Source: Caballeronia sp. dw_276 (GTDB taxonomy: Bacteria; Pseudomonadota; Gammaproteobacteria; Burkholderiales; Burkholderiaceae). From it: a stretch of 64,000 nucleotides of DNA. Where the stretch lies: assembly GCF_018449635.1 (NCBI RefSeq), contig NZ_JAAVUV010000003.1, positions 434,001-498,000 of the forward strand. Direction: 5' to 3'. Below the pieces are notes generated by a model, which had not been told where the DNA came from, searched no databases, and saw nothing but the letters and a program-made list of their open reading frames with translations. This document shows, in pieces, positions 28,384 to 38,394 of this stretch (position 1 is the first letter of the stretch; every line of letters begins with the position of its first letter). Both the position numbers and the translations under genes were made by a program.

Positions 28384-31095
28384 ATGTCCAACTCGACCGC
28401 CCCCGCCGTAATCCGCCGCGCCGACTACACGCCGCCCGCATTCCTGATCGATACCGTCGCGCTCGAGTTCGATCTCGTGCCTGAGCGAACCGTCGTTCGC
28501 AACACCATGCGTCTGCGCCGCAATCCGGACGCCTCGCCGGCGGCCAGCCTGGAATTGATTGGCGAACACATGGAGTTCCTCGGCGCCACGCTCGACGGGC
28601 GCCCGCACGCGGACGTCCATGTCACTGAAAACGGTTTGTCGGTGAACAATATTCCGGACGCATTCGAATTGACCATCGAAAGTACGTGCAATCCGGCGGC
28701 CAACACCACCTTGTCCGGCTTGTATGTATCAAGCGGCAACTTCTTTACGCAATGTGAAGCCGAAGGGTTTCGCCGGATTACCTACTTCCTCGACCGGCCC
28801 GACGTAATGGCCACTTACACGGTCACGCTGCGCGCCGACAAGGCGGCGTATCCGGTGTTGTTATCGAACGGCAATCTGATTGAAGAAGGCGATCTGGACG
28901 ACGGCCGGCATTTCGCCCGCTGGGAAGATCCGTTCAAGAAGCCGAGTTACCTGTTTGCGCTGGTCGCGGGCAAGCTGGTCAAGCTCGAACAACGCATGAA
29001 GACGGGCTCGGGCAAGGAAAAACTGCTGCAGGTCTGGGTCGAGCCGCACGATCTGGACAAAACGCAGCACGCCATGGATTCGCTGGTTCATTCCATTGAA
29101 TGGGACGAACGGCGCTTCGGGCTCGAGCTTGATCTGGACCGCTTCATGATCGTCGCCGTGAGCGACTTCAACATGGGTGCAATGGAAAACAAGGGCTTGA
29201 ACATCTTCAACACGAAGTATGTGCTGGCCAATCCGGAAACGGCGACCGATGTCGATTTCGGGAACATCGAAGCGGTAGTCGGACACGAGTATTTTCACAA
29301 CTGGACCGGCAACCGCGTGACCTGCCGCGACTGGTTCCAGCTGAGCCTGAAAGAAGGTCTGACCGTGTTCCGCGACCAGGAATTTTCCGCCGATATGGCC
29401 GCCGGCCTCGAACCGGGCGCCGCCGCCGACGCTGCGCGCGCGACCAAGCGGATCGACGACGTACGTGTTCTGCGCCAGATGCAGTTTGCGGAAGACGCAG
29501 GTCCGATGGCGCATCCGGTCCGCCCGGAGAGCTACGTCGAGATCAACAATTTCTACACGATGACCGTCTACGAGAAAGGCTCGGAAGTCGTGCGCATGTA
29601 CCAGACGCTGCTTGGACGCGACGGTTTCCGGCGCGGCATGGACCTCTACTTCCAGCGGCACGACGGCCAGGCCGTGACGTGCGACGATTTCCGTCACGCC
29701 ATGGCCGACGCCAACAGCCGCGATCTTGCACAATTCGAGCGCTGGTACAGCCAGGCGGGCACGCCGCGCGTAACGGTGCGCACCCAGTACGACGCAGCCG
29801 CGAAGCGTTATTCGCTTACCCTCAAACAAGGTTACGGCGAAGCGTCCGAAGCCGCGCGCGCGACGCAAAAAGGCCCGTTGCTGATTCCGTTCTCTGTCGG
29901 TCTGATTGCCAAGAGCGGCGCTGATCTTCCGCTGAAACTGGAACGCGAGAAAGAAGCCCAAGGCACGACGCGCGTGCTCGAATTCACGGAACCCGAACAG
30001 ACCTTCACTTTCACGGACGTCACCGAAGAACCGTTGCCGTCGCTACTGCGCAATTTTTCAGCGCCGGTGGTCGTCGAGTACGACTATACGAATGAACAAC
30101 TGGCGTTCTTGCTGGCGAACGACAGCGACCCGTTCAATCGATGGGAAGCCGGCCAGCGCCTCGCCACGCGTGAATTGCTGACACTGGCGGACCGTGCATC
30201 GAAGGGAGAGGAACTCACGCTCGACGACCAGGTGGTATCGGCCTTCGCCCAGGTCCTCGATGACTCAACCCTCACGCCCGCGTTCCGCGAACTCGCGCTG
30301 ATGTTGCCGTCGGAGGGATATCTTGCCGAGCAAATGGCCGTTTCCGACCCGGCCGCCGTCCATGCCGCCCGCGTGTTCGTGAGCAAACGCCTCGCCACGG
30401 GCCTGCGCGACCGGTGGCTCGCCGTCTACGAAGCCAACCGGACGCCCGGCGAATATCGCGCGACGCCAGACCACGCCGGCAAGCGCGGCCTGAAGAACCT
30501 CGCCCTCGCCTACCTGAGCCAGCTCGACGACCCGGCGCGCGCCATTGCACTCGCGAGCGCGCAATACGACGCCGCCAACAACATGACGGACCGCTCGGCG
30601 GCTTTGTCGGCGTTGCTGACGGCCGGTGCATCGGGCTCCGCCGACACCTCCGCCGCCGACGCCGCGCTCGGCGACTTCTACAAACGTTTCGAGAACGAAC
30701 CGCTTGTCATCGACAAATGGTTCTCGCTGCAAGCTACGCAGCGTGGCGGCCCAAAACGCAATGTGCTCGGTATTGTGCGCAAGCTGATGCAACATCCCGC
30801 GTTCACGCTGAAAAACCCGAACCGCGCCCGTTCGCTGATTTTCAGCTTCTGCGGCGCCAATCCGGCGCAATTTCACGCCGCCGATGGTTCCGGCTACGCG
30901 TTCTGGGCGGAACAGGTGATTGCGCTCGACGCGATGAACCCGCAAGTCGCGGCGCGCCTGGCACGTACGCTGGAACAATGGCGCCGGTACACGCCGGCCT
31001 TGCGCGAAAAGGCGCATGCGGCGCTGGAACAGGTTGCATCGAAGGTCAAATCGCGGGATGTGCGGGAAATCGTAGAGAAAGCGCTCGGTCAATAA
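28384..31095 (+). CDS. pepN: Aminopeptidase N
   Basis: A 903-residue M1-family zinc aminopeptidase of the gamma/betaproteobacterial PepN type. It has the exopeptidase motif GAMEN and the zinc site HEYFH (H301, E302, H305) followed by the third ligand glutamate in LKEGLTVF. The C-terminal helical domain is full length. It releases N-terminal residues from cytoplasmic peptides. Normally 870-900 residues, so intact. It ends at a good terminator. Confidence 0.96.
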   Translation: MSNSTAPAVIRRADYTPPAFLIDTVALEFDLVPERTVVRNTMRLRRNPDASPAASLELIGEHMEFLGATLDGRPHADVHVTENGLSVNNIPDAFELTIESTCNPAANTTLSGLYVSSGNFFTQCEAEGFRRITYFLDRPDVMATYTVTLRADKAAYPVLLSNGNLIEEGDLDDGRHFARWEDPFKKPSYLFALVAGKLVKLEQRMKTGSGKEKLLQVWVEPHDLDKTQHAMDSLVHSIEWDERRFGLELDLDRFMIVAVSDFNMGAMENKGLNIFNTKYVLANPETATDVDFGNIEAVVGHEYFHNWTGNRVTCRDWFQLSLKEGLTVFRDQEFSADMAAGLEPGAAADAARATKRIDDVRVLRQMQFAEDAGPMAHPVRPESYVEINNFYTMTVYEKGSEVVRMYQTLLGRDGFRRGMDLYFQRHDGQAVTCDDFRHAMADANSRDLAQFERWYSQAGTPRVTVRTQYDAAAKRYSLTLKQGYGEASEAARATQKGPLLIPFSVGLIAKSGADLPLKLEREKEAQGTTRVLEFTEPEQTFTFTDVTEEPLPSLLRNFSAPVVVEYDYTNEQLAFLLANDSDPFNRWEAGQRLATRELLTLADRASKGEELTLDDQVVSAFAQVLDDSTLTPAFRELALMLPSEGYLAEQMAVSDPAAVHAARVFVSKRLATGLRDRWLAVYEANRTPGEYRATPDHAGKRGLKNLALAYLSQLDDPARAIALASAQYDAANNMTDRSAALSALLTAGASGSADTSAADAALGDFYKRFENEPLVIDKWFSLQATQRGGPKRNVLGIVRKLMQHPAFTLKNPNRARSLIFSFCGANPAQFHAADGSGYAFWAEQVIALDAMNPQVAARLARTLEQWRRYTPALREKAHAALEQVASKVKSRDVREIVEKALGQ

Positions 31096-31121
31096 TTTGC
31101 GTTGGGCTCACTCTTTCACCG

Positions 31122-31149
31122 AAACCGGCGCTTCGGCGCCGGTTTTTTT
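31122..31149 (+). terminator. Rho-independent terminator after pepN
   Basis: A 10-bp GC-rich stem (AAACCGGCGC and GCGCCGGTTT) with a stable TTCG loop, followed by a T-run. It lies 26 bp after the pepN stop. Confidence 0.9.
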
Positions 31150-31247
31150 GTGTCGTATAGGTGCCATGTTTTCTGTGACATCAAGACACACAACCCGAGC
31201 GGGTAGAATCTGGGGCATTCGTCTTAACGCTCCCGGAGCCCAACGCA

Positions 31248-32273
31248 ATGTCGACCCCTTCATCGATTTCCCGTCGCACCACGCTGACCAAGTTATTGAT
31301 TGAGCAGCAGCGCGAACATCAAAACCTTCCCGCCGACCTGCGTTTGTTGATCGAAGTCGTGGCGCGTGCCTGCAAGCAGATCAGCTATCAGGTCAGCAAG
31401 GGCGCATTGGGCGAAGCGCTCGGCTCGGCCGGCAGCGAGAACGTACAGGGCGAAGTGCAGAAGAAGCTCGACATTCTTTCGAACGAAATCCTGCTCGAAG
31501 CCAACGAATGGGGCGGCAACCTCGCCGCGATGGCATCGGAGGAAATGGAAAAAATCTTTCCTATCCCGAATCGTTACCCGAAGGGCAACTATCTGTTGAC
31601 GTTCGATCCGCTCGATGGCTCGTCGAACATCGACGTGAACGTATCGATTGGGACGATCTTCTCCGTGCTCCGATGCCCGGACGGCATGGAACCGAGCGAG
31701 CAGGCGTTCATGCAGCCAGGTTCGGCGCAAGTCGCGGCTGGCTATGCGGTCTACGGTCCGCAAACCGTGTTCGTGCTGACGACGGGTTATGGCGTGAACT
31801 GCTTTACGCTCGATCGCGAACTGGGTTCGTGGGTGCTCACGCAGAGCAACATGCAGATCCCCACTGAGACGCGCGAGTATGCGATCAACGCATCGAACAG
31901 CCGTCACTGGTATGCGCCGGTTCAGCGTTATGTGAACGAGCTGAACGAAGGCAAGGACGGTCCGCGCAAGGAAGACTTCAACATGCGCTGGATTGCGTCG
32001 ATGGTCGCCGACGTACACCGCATCCTGAATCGTGGCGGCGTGTTCATGTATCCCGCCGACAAACGCACGCCCGATCGTCCGGGCAAATTGCGCCTGATGT
32101 ACGAAGCGAATCCGATGGCGTTCATTGTCGAGCAGGCGGGGGGCGCCGCGACCGACGGCGAGCAGCGCATTCTCGACATCGTTCCTACCAGCCTGCATCA
32201 GCGCGTGCCGGTCTTCCTTGGTTCGAAGAGCGAGGTCGAGCGCGTCACGCAATATCACGCGGAAAAGAATTGA
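31248..32273 (+). CDS. fbp: Fructose-1,6-bisphosphatase class I
   Basis: 341 residues. The metal-binding core [17 protein letters not shown] is present with the acidic residues for Mg binding, and the family C-terminal segment with [15 protein letters not shown] follows. It removes the 1-phosphate from fructose 1,6-bisphosphate in gluconeogenesis. The AUG at 31248 is preceded by CGGAG. It is probably monocistronic; tRNA-Thr with its own promoter follows. Confidence 0.96.
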   Translation: MSTPSSISRRTTLTKLLIEQQREHQNLPADLRLLIEVVARACKQISYQVSKGALGEALGSAGSENVQGEVQKKLDILSNEILLEANEWGGNLAAMASEEMEKIFPIPNRYPKGNYLLTFDPLDGSSNIDVNVSIGTIFSVLRCPDGMEPSEQAFMQPGSAQVAAGYAVYGPQTVFVLTTGYGVNCFTLDRELGSWVLTQSNMQIPTETREYAINASNSRHWYAPVQRYVNELNEGKDGPRKEDFNMRWIASMVADVHRILNRGGVFMYPADKRTPDRPGKLRLMYEANPMAFIVEQAGGAATDGEQRILDIVPTSLHQRVPVFLGSKSEVERVTQYHAEKN

Positions 32274-32282
32274 CCCGGGGGC

Positions 32283-32312
32283 TTGCCAAACTCGGCGAAG
32301 GGTCCTTATAAT
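32283..32312 (+). promoter_or_regulatory. Sigma-70-type promoter of tRNA-Thr
   Basis: A -35 element TTGCCA (five of six consensus bases) and a perfect TATAAT are separated by 18 bp, 14 bp before the mature tRNA start. This would start transcription a few bases upstream of the tRNA. Confidence 0.8.
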
Positions 32313-32326
32313 CTCGTTTCTCTGAT

Positions 32327-32402
32327 GCCGGAATAGCTCAGACGGTAGAGCAGCGCATTCGTAATGCGAAGGTCGGGGGTTCGATTCCTCTTTCCGGCAC
32401 CA
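32327..32402 (+). tRNA. tRNA-Thr (anticodon CGT)
   Basis: 76 nt including an encoded CCA. The acceptor stem GCCGGAA pairs with TTCCGGC, the D-arm (AGCTCAGACGGTAGAGC) and T-arm (GGGGGTTCGATTCCTC) are typical, and the anticodon loop TTCGTAA gives CGT. It has its own promoter and terminator. Confidence 0.96.
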
Positions 32403-32417
32403 ACAGAATCAAGCACC

Positions 32418-32444
32418 AAGCCCAGTCCCCGGACTGGGCTTTTT
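32418..32444 (+). terminator. Terminator of tRNA-Thr
   Basis: Stem AAGCCCAGTC with GACTGGGCTT, loop CCCG, then a T-run, 15 bp after the tRNA. Confidence 0.88.
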
Positions 32445-32646
32445 GTTTTGCGGATTCGATTTGGCGTGCGCATGAAGAAACGCAACGCGAAGCACATCTC
32501 ATAATTTCTATTTACTGCATGTTCTTCGTGAATACGTAATAAAAGTTGTGCATTCTCGGAATTTGTCGAAATGAATATGACGCGCTGGTAAAGTGCCCTG
32601 ATTAACATTGCTTCCACAGGGTCTTTTTCAACCAGATGCGCCCGCA

Positions 32647-32967
32647 ATGCCGCCCAAGTCAAATCAAGTAAGCGCCCGCGACCTAATCCTCCATCGCACG
32701 CAGCCACTCCCGGCTACTGCTGCCCTCAGCTTGTTCCTGCAGGGATGCACGCTGCACGGCGCGCCATCATATGAAATCTTTGGCGCTTATTTTCCGCTCT
32801 GGCTGGTGAGCGCGTTGATCGGATTTGTCGGTGGGCTGATCGCGCATCGGATCTTCGTTTCAACCGGTTATGCGCAGATCGTCCCGTTTCAACTCTTTGT
32901 CTGTTTGGCTATCGGCGTGATGGTCGCCGTGCTTTTCTGGCTCGCGGGAACAGGGCATCTCCTATGA
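32647..32967 (+). CDS. ytcA: YtcA-like small membrane/lipoprotein
   Basis: 106 residues from the ATG at 32647; an upstream in-frame TTG at 32608 is possible. The N-terminal signal ends at a candidate lipid-modified cysteine (C34, LFLQGC, with Q atypical at -2). Two transmembrane segments follow. Sequence pattern (GAYFPLWL) and context match YtcA, which precedes mdtNOP in E. coli. It overlaps mdtN by 4 bp. Its precise function is unknown. Confidence 0.75.
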   Translation: MPPKSNQVSARDLILHRTQPLPATAALSLFLQGCTLHGAPSYEIFGAYFPLWLVSALIGFVGGLIAHRIFVSTGYAQIVPFQLFVCLAIGVMVAVLFWLAGTGHLL

Positions 32968-34013
32968 AAATCGCCGGCAAGCGCCAAGGCTCGCTCAAAG
33001 GCCGCGTGATCGCGGGCGTCATCATCGCGCTCGGTCTGGCAACAGCGTATTTCGCCTACGACCGCACAACCCGCTTCCCTTCGACCGATGACGCGACAAT
33101 CGATGCCGATGTCGTTCACATCGCGTCGCCGGTCGGCGGCCGGATTATCCAGTTGCATGTAACTGACAACCAGCGGGTCGCAAAAGGCGACGTGCTGTTC
33201 GAGATCGATCCGGTTCCGTTTCGTCTTTTGGTCGTACAAACTCAGGCCGACCTCGATCTGGCGCGGGCAGCGCTCGAGACGCGCCGCAGGAGGATCATCG
33301 GCGAGCGCGCAAATGCGGTGATCGCCGGAGACCAGAGCGGAAAAGCGGCCCGCAATTACGAACTTGCGACGCGCAGCGTGCAGCGGCTCACGCCGCTCGC
33401 GGCGAAGGGCTATGTGCCCGTCCAGCAACTCGATCAGGCGCAAGTCGCGCAACGCGACGCGGCGTTGTCCCTCAAACAGGCACAGGAACAGAAGCAGGCA
33501 ACCGCGCAGACGATCGGCGACGATGCAGGCGAAGTTGCAATCGTGGTTGCGCGCGAAGCTGCACTCGCGATTGCGCAACATAGCCTCGAGTCGAGCATCG
33601 TGCGCGCGCCGCACAACGGTTTTGTTACGGGCCTGTCGGTGCTCGCGGGCGAAACCGTCGCGCCGAATCAGTCAATCTTCACGCTCGTCCACGCGGACGA
33701 ATGGTTCGCCGTCGCGAATTTCCGCGAAACGGAACTTGCACGCATCCAGCCCGGCGACTGCGCGACCGTCTATTCGATGATCGACCGAAGCCAGGCGATT
33801 CACGGCAAGGTGACGGGCATCGGCGCGGGCGTCTCGGATTCCGACCGGATCAACCTGCCGCGTTCGTTGCCTATCGTGCAGCAGTCGGTGAACTGGGTGC
33901 GCGTCGCCCAGCGCTTCCCCGTGCGCGTGCGTCTGGACGAGCCGGCCGCTCAACTGGTCCGCGTCGGTGCGAGTGCGATGGTCGAGGTGCGGCATGGCGC
34001 AGCCTGCCGGTGA
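32964..34013 (+). CDS. mdtN: MdtN-like efflux membrane-fusion protein
   Basis: 349 residues. An N-terminal transmembrane anchor (about residues 13-30) precedes a biotinyl-lipoyl domain, a coiled-coil hairpin of about residues 85-195 and the beta-barrel domain of HlyD/EmrA adaptors. In the MdtNOP system the adaptor works with a FUSC-domain inner-membrane protein and an outer-membrane channel, both encoded next. It overlaps ytcA by 4 bp and mdtO by 20 bp, so the four genes are one operon. Confidence 0.9.
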   Translation: MKIAGKRQGSLKGRVIAGVIIALGLATAYFAYDRTTRFPSTDDATIDADVVHIASPVGGRIIQLHVTDNQRVAKGDVLFEIDPVPFRLLVVQTQADLDLARAALETRRRRIIGERANAVIAGDQSGKAARNYELATRSVQRLTPLAAKGYVPVQQLDQAQVAQRDAALSLKQAQEQKQATAQTIGDDAGEVAIVVAREAALAIAQHSLESSIVRAPHNGFVTGLSVLAGETVAPNQSIFTLVHADEWFAVANFRETELARIQPGDCATVYSMIDRSQAIHGKVTGIGAGVSDSDRINLPRSLPIVQQSVNWVRVAQRFPVRVRLDEPAAQLVRVGASAMVEVRHGAACR

Positions 34014-35988
34014 TCTGACCCGGCCTGGCGCCGCCGACATCCTGAAACTGCTCGCCCCCTTTCCCGGGCGAGCGGCAATGGCATGCAGGATCGCGTTGAT
34101 CTGCGCGCTGACGGCGTATGTGACGAGCGCCTACGGCACGATGGAAGCCGCGATCTCCGCCTATGTCGTGTTCTTCCTGAACCAGCCCGACCGGGTGATG
34201 AGCGTCGTGCAAAGCGTCGCAATGATCGTGCTTGTCACGTTGTTTATCGGCATCGTGCTGGTCGTGACCATGTTTGCGCTCGACAATCCTCTTTGGCGAG
34301 TCGCATGCATCGCGGGGCTTTCGTTCGGACTGCTGTTCGTGACGTCGGCGAGCAAGCTGCGGCCGGTGGGTGCAATCCTCGCAATGATCATCGGCTTTTT
34401 GCTCGATGAACTCGGCAGCGTGCCGTTCGGCGAAGTGGCAACGCGCGCCCTGCTCTACGCCTGGCTGATGACGGCGATTCCGTTCGCTGTATCGGTCTGC
34501 GTCAACGTGCTACTTGCGCCGTCGCCGCGGCGGCTCGCGGGCCGCGCGCTCGGCAAGCGCCTGCGGGTTGCGGCCCGGAGCCTTGTCGAGGCAGGAGAAA
34601 CCTACAACGCTCGCGACGCGCTCAGCGCCTGCCTGCGCGAGGGCGATGCACAGATCAGCACGTGGCTGAAGCTCTCGGTTGTCGATGGCTCGTCGGCGCG
34701 CGCGGACGTTCCCGCGCTCGGGCAAGCGGTATCGTCGACGCTCGCGATTCTCGTCGCAGCCGACCTCGCTTCCCGCGAGCCGTCAGGCCGGCTGCCCGAA
34801 TCGTTCGCCGCGCCGATCGCCGAAACGCTGGAAAACATGGCGCGCATGCTCGAAGCGGGCGGTTATCCGGTCGATATCGAACTCGGTCTGCCCGACATGA
34901 CAGGACTGCCGCCGCTCGCACGAATCGCGGTTGAGGATTTGCAGCGCGCGATCATTCAGTTCGCGGTGGTCCAATCCGAAGCCAACACAGAAAGCCCGCC
35001 ACCCGCCGCCAAGTCCGGCGGCTTCTTCCTGCCCGACGCCTTCACAAATCCCGAACACGTCCGCTACGCGCTGAAAACCACGGTGGCCGCGATGTTCTGC
35101 TATCTGCTCTACACGCAAATCAACTGGCCGGGCATACACACCTGCTTCATTACCGTCTATATGGTGTCGCTCGGGACCACTGCCGAGACCGTCGAGAAAA
35201 TGACGCTGCGTCTCGGCGGGTGTTTCATCGGCGCGATTCTTGGTACGGCTGCGATCGTGTTCCTCATGCCCGTGACAACGTCCGTTCTCGGCTTGATGGC
35301 GATTGTGTTCATCGGCACGTGGTTCGCTGCCTGGATCGCATTCGGCTCGCCGCGCATCGCCTATGCGGGATTCCAGATCGCGCTGGTGTTCTTCATGTGC
35401 GTGATCCAGGGGCCGGCGCCCGCTTTCGATCTGACCATCGCGCGGGATCGCACGATCGGCATCCTGATCGGCAACGTGGTCGTCTATCTGATCTTCACGC
35501 GCGTGTGGCCGGTCAGCGTTGCGGCGCGCGTCGATGCCGGCCTCATCGGGCTGCAACAACAGTGGAAGCGGATCGCGTTGCTGGCCCACGGCCGAACGCG
35601 CCGCGCGATGGCAGCAAGCGCAATGGCCCAGTGCGGCGCGCTAGAACAGGATATTGCGATGATGCATTACGAGCCGTCGTGGGTCCGTCCGGATGCGCAA
35701 TGGATCGCCGAACGCCGCTACGCGCTGGCCAGGCTCGACGCCCTCGAAACGCCGATGTTCCTGCTCGCCGAAAGAAAACAAGGCGATACCGCCATCGATG
35801 CCTGGATCAGCCGGCTTTCGGGCGGAAACGGTAGCGCTGCCGATGCAACGCCACCAGCGCTGCCCGCCGATGCCGACAACGACACACGCGCCGCTTTGCT
35901 GAACCTCGGCAATGCGCGCCTCACCCAACTCGAACACGCCGCGCCGACCGGCGCGGCGAAGGGCTTCACGACTCATGCCGCGGTTTAA
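33994..35988 (+). CDS. mdtO: MdtO-like FUSC-family inner-membrane efflux protein
   Basis: 664 residues from the ATG at 33994, overlapping mdtN by 20 bp. Two clusters of transmembrane helices (about residues 25-180 and 360-505) flank a cytoplasmic region, the layout of aromatic-acid exporter / fusaric acid resistance proteins. Such proteins export aromatic acids and similar compounds (sulfa drugs and puromycin are associated with E. coli MdtNOP). Intact by length. Confidence 0.88.
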   Translation: MAQPAGDLTRPGAADILKLLAPFPGRAAMACRIALICALTAYVTSAYGTMEAAISAYVVFFLNQPDRVMSVVQSVAMIVLVTLFIGIVLVVTMFALDNPLWRVACIAGLSFGLLFVTSASKLRPVGAILAMIIGFLLDELGSVPFGEVATRALLYAWLMTAIPFAVSVCVNVLLAPSPRRLAGRALGKRLRVAARSLVEAGETYNARDALSACLREGDAQISTWLKLSVVDGSSARADVPALGQAVSSTLAILVAADLASREPSGRLPESFAAPIAETLENMARMLEAGGYPVDIELGLPDMTGLPPLARIAVEDLQRAIIQFAVVQSEANTESPPPAAKSGGFFLPDAFTNPEHVRYALKTTVAAMFCYLLYTQINWPGIHTCFITVYMVSLGTTAETVEKMTLRLGGCFIGAILGTAAIVFLMPVTTSVLGLMAIVFIGTWFAAWIAFGSPRIAYAGFQIALVFFMCVIQGPAPAFDLTIARDRTIGILIGNVVVYLIFTRVWPVSVAARVDAGLIGLQQQWKRIALLAHGRTRRAMAASAMAQCGALEQDIAMMHYEPSWVRPDAQWIAERRYALARLDALETPMFLLAERKQGDTAIDAWISRLSGGNGSAADATPPALPADADNDTRAALLNLGNARLTQLEHAAPTGAAKGFTTHAAV

Positions 35989-37516
35989 GCCTCCCTTCGC
36001 GCTTGCAATCCTGACGGCGGGTCTGGCCGGCTGCGCCACATCGTCTATCGACATGGCGCCGGATAGCCCCGAGCGTCCATGGCGGCCGAGGACGGACGCA
36101 GCCGGCGCCATCGTGCCGGGTCCGGCAGCGAAAACAACGGCATCGGCAAGCAGTTACCAGTTGCCCGCGAACCCCGTGCTCGCCACCGTTCCGCCTCCTC
36201 CGGCGCTTTCCCAAGGGCATGCGTATGGGCTGGCCGAACTCATCGATCTGGCGGAAGCGTCGAATCCGCTGACTCGTATTGCCTGGAACGATGCACGCAA
36301 TGCAGCACTCGCGGCGGGCATCACGAAAAGCGCTTACCTTCCCCAACTGTCGATAGCGGCAATGGGCCAATACGCGAACGCCCAAGGCCCGAACTCATCG
36401 GCGCTCGATGGGTCGTCGCTCAACGGGTCGGGGCATGGCGCGACGTCGGTGTTGTCGCTGCAATGGCTGCTGTTCGATTTCGGCGGCCGCGCGGCGCGCG
36501 TCGAGGCTGCGTCACAGGGATCGGTGGTGGCGAACATCGGCTTCACCGCGGTTCATCAACAAGTGATCTTCGATGTCAGCGTCGCGTTCTATACGTATCA
36601 GGCGGCGCGCGCGCGCATCGTCACAACTCGGCAAGGTCTCGACAACGCCGACGCAATCCTTGCCGCGGCGCAATCGCGTTTCAAGCATGGGATCGGCACG
36701 GTGATCGAAGTCGCGCAGGCCACGCAGAACCGGGCGCAGGCGAAGCTCGCACTTGTCCAGGCGCAGGGCGTCGAGAGCAACGCCTATCTGACGCTGATCT
36801 CCGCGATGGGAATATCGCCATTATCGAAACCCGCAGTCGCCGAAATGCCGGCGCGCACACTGCCCTCGCCCGTGAACGATTCCATCGAACGGATCGTCTC
36901 GGACGCAATCGCGCGGCGTCCCGACGTCCTGAGCGCCTACGCTGCCGAGCGGATCAACTTCGCGAAAGTGAAGTTGGCCGAGTCGGAATTCATGCCCAAG
37001 GTATTTCTCTCGGCGAACGGCGCGTACAACACCGGCAGCTCTTCTATATCGGCGGTTCCGAGTATCGGCCAGCAACTGCCAACGGTGAATCTGAGCGGCG
37101 GTCGTTACGGCGGCAGCGTGATCGTCGGCGTAACGATCCCGCTGTACGACGGCGGCTTGCGCCAGGCCGTACTCGCGCAGGCACGCAACGATGCCGACAG
37201 CGCCTCGACCCGCCTCGCCCGAAGCCGCGAGGAAGCTGTGCGTCAGATCGTCACTGCGCAGAACACGCTGCAGACGAGTCTCGCCGCGAACGCTGCCGCC
37301 AAAGAACTGCTGGGCGCCGCGCAGACTACCTACGACGCCGCGTTCGATGCCTACCGCCAGGGCGTCGGCTCGATTACCGACGCGCTTCTCGCACAAAACC
37401 AACTGCTCGTGGCAAAGAATGCGAGCGCGGACAGTTACAGCGGCGCGCTGTCGGCGGCCGCCGCCCTGGCGCTTGCAACAGGCGCGGTCGACTCGATCGC
37501 AGCGCAGAACAACTAA
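35975..37516 (+). CDS. mdtP: MdtP-like outer-membrane efflux channel lipoprotein
   Basis: 513 residues from the ATG at 35975, overlapping mdtO by 14 bp. A signal peptide ends with the lipobox LAGC at C20. The rest has the two repeated TolC/NodT-type outer-membrane factor domains with long coiled-coil helices. It completes the tripartite ytcA-mdtNOP unit. No regulator is adjacent in this window. Confidence 0.9.
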   Translation: MPRFKPPFALAILTAGLAGCATSSIDMAPDSPERPWRPRTDAAGAIVPGPAAKTTASASSYQLPANPVLATVPPPPALSQGHAYGLAELIDLAEASNPLTRIAWNDARNAALAAGITKSAYLPQLSIAAMGQYANAQGPNSSALDGSSLNGSGHGATSVLSLQWLLFDFGGRAARVEAASQGSVVANIGFTAVHQQVIFDVSVAFYTYQAARARIVTTRQGLDNADAILAAAQSRFKHGIGTVIEVAQATQNRAQAKLALVQAQGVESNAYLTLISAMGISPLSKPAVAEMPARTLPSPVNDSIERIVSDAIARRPDVLSAYAAERINFAKVKLAESEFMPKVFLSANGAYNTGSSSISAVPSIGQQLPTVNLSGGRYGGSVIVGVTIPLYDGGLRQAVLAQARNDADSASTRLARSREEAVRQIVTAQNTLQTSLAANAAAKELLGAAQTTYDAAFDAYRQGVGSITDALLAQNQLLVAKNASADSYSGALSAAAALALATGAVDSIAAQNN

Positions 37517-38054
37517 TTTCCCTGCAAGCGATACGCGTTTCGCGGTAATGCTTAGCGTCGAATACTTAAAGTAACGCTTTAAGCGCGCTGCTTAAACTCG
37601 CTGCAAAAACAAACATTTTCGCGTCGCTTTATCGACGTTTCGGATTTATCTGATTTGCGAACATTCGTTTGTATAGCTGTGTGCGCTTCCAAACACATCG
37701 AAAACAGAAAGTTTTTTAAAAGATAATAAATCGGTCAACCGCGCCGAAATACTGCCGTTATCAATATCAGGAGGACGCGTTATACGGCGGTTTGCGCCGT
37801 GGGTAGTAACGCACTTGGCGCATCGAGAAGAGTTTGAAGCGCTTGATGAAATATTTGCCGCAAAGCAGCATGGGGTATCGGCAATAAAGGGATAACGCCG
37901 AATTTCGGGTTATTAACTGTGACGCGCTTAAGTCACGCCATTGGTGTTCCGTTAAAGCAACAAAGGAACAGAGAAAAGTTCCAGCCGCGCATTCGACGCT
38001 AGCGCGAAGCCAGAGTCGAGATTGATAATCGACCTTATACAAGGAGAGAAAGTG
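37517..38054 (+). other. Long AT-richer intergenic region with a possible unusual-start ORF
   Basis: This 538-bp stretch after mdtP is clearly more AT-rich than its surroundings. At 37769 a perfect AGGAGG sits 7 bases before an ATA codon (37782) that opens 37 codons to a stop at 37895. The peptide would read IRRFAPWVVTHLAHREE and on, protein-like in composition but with a non-standard start. Further right is a hairpin (GTGAC and GTCAC) and then the leader of the 48-residue gene. Alternatives are a small RNA or chance. Confidence 0.4.
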
Positions 38055-38201
38055 ATGGACGCCAAACCGACCAAAATCCCGGCACCCGACACGGTGCGTT
38101 GTCCGGATCAAGACCCGGTCGCAGTCGAATTCCTCGCGGAATTGCCGGAGCATGTCCGGGCCTTCTTCGACGAACAACGCAACCTGTGCGACTCGAAGTA
38201 A
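38055..38201 (+). CDS. Small 48-residue protein, function unknown
   Basis: A short open frame with a very strong ribosome site (AAGGAGAG, 6 bases before the ATG). The peptide starts MDAKPTKIPAPDTVRC, has two cysteines and an acidic middle, and ends DSK. I know no family. The strong ribosome site and normal codon use support translation, but size limits confidence. Confidence 0.55.
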   Translation: MDAKPTKIPAPDTVRCPDQDPVAVEFLAELPEHVRAFFDEQRNLCDSK

Positions 38202-38394
38202 TCGCTGCAACTCATCGCGTGCGCCCGGCGCATGCACGCTTTGTGCGGACCTCGAGCGGACTGCGGCTTCTGCACGCCTGAACATCGCGGCATCTCTCTT
38301 TAGCGATGCCGCGTTGACACGCCTGCATCGCGCGAAACGGGCATTTCACACACCATGAGTTAAGCTGCGGCTCTTTGTACGCCACCGGCCACTC

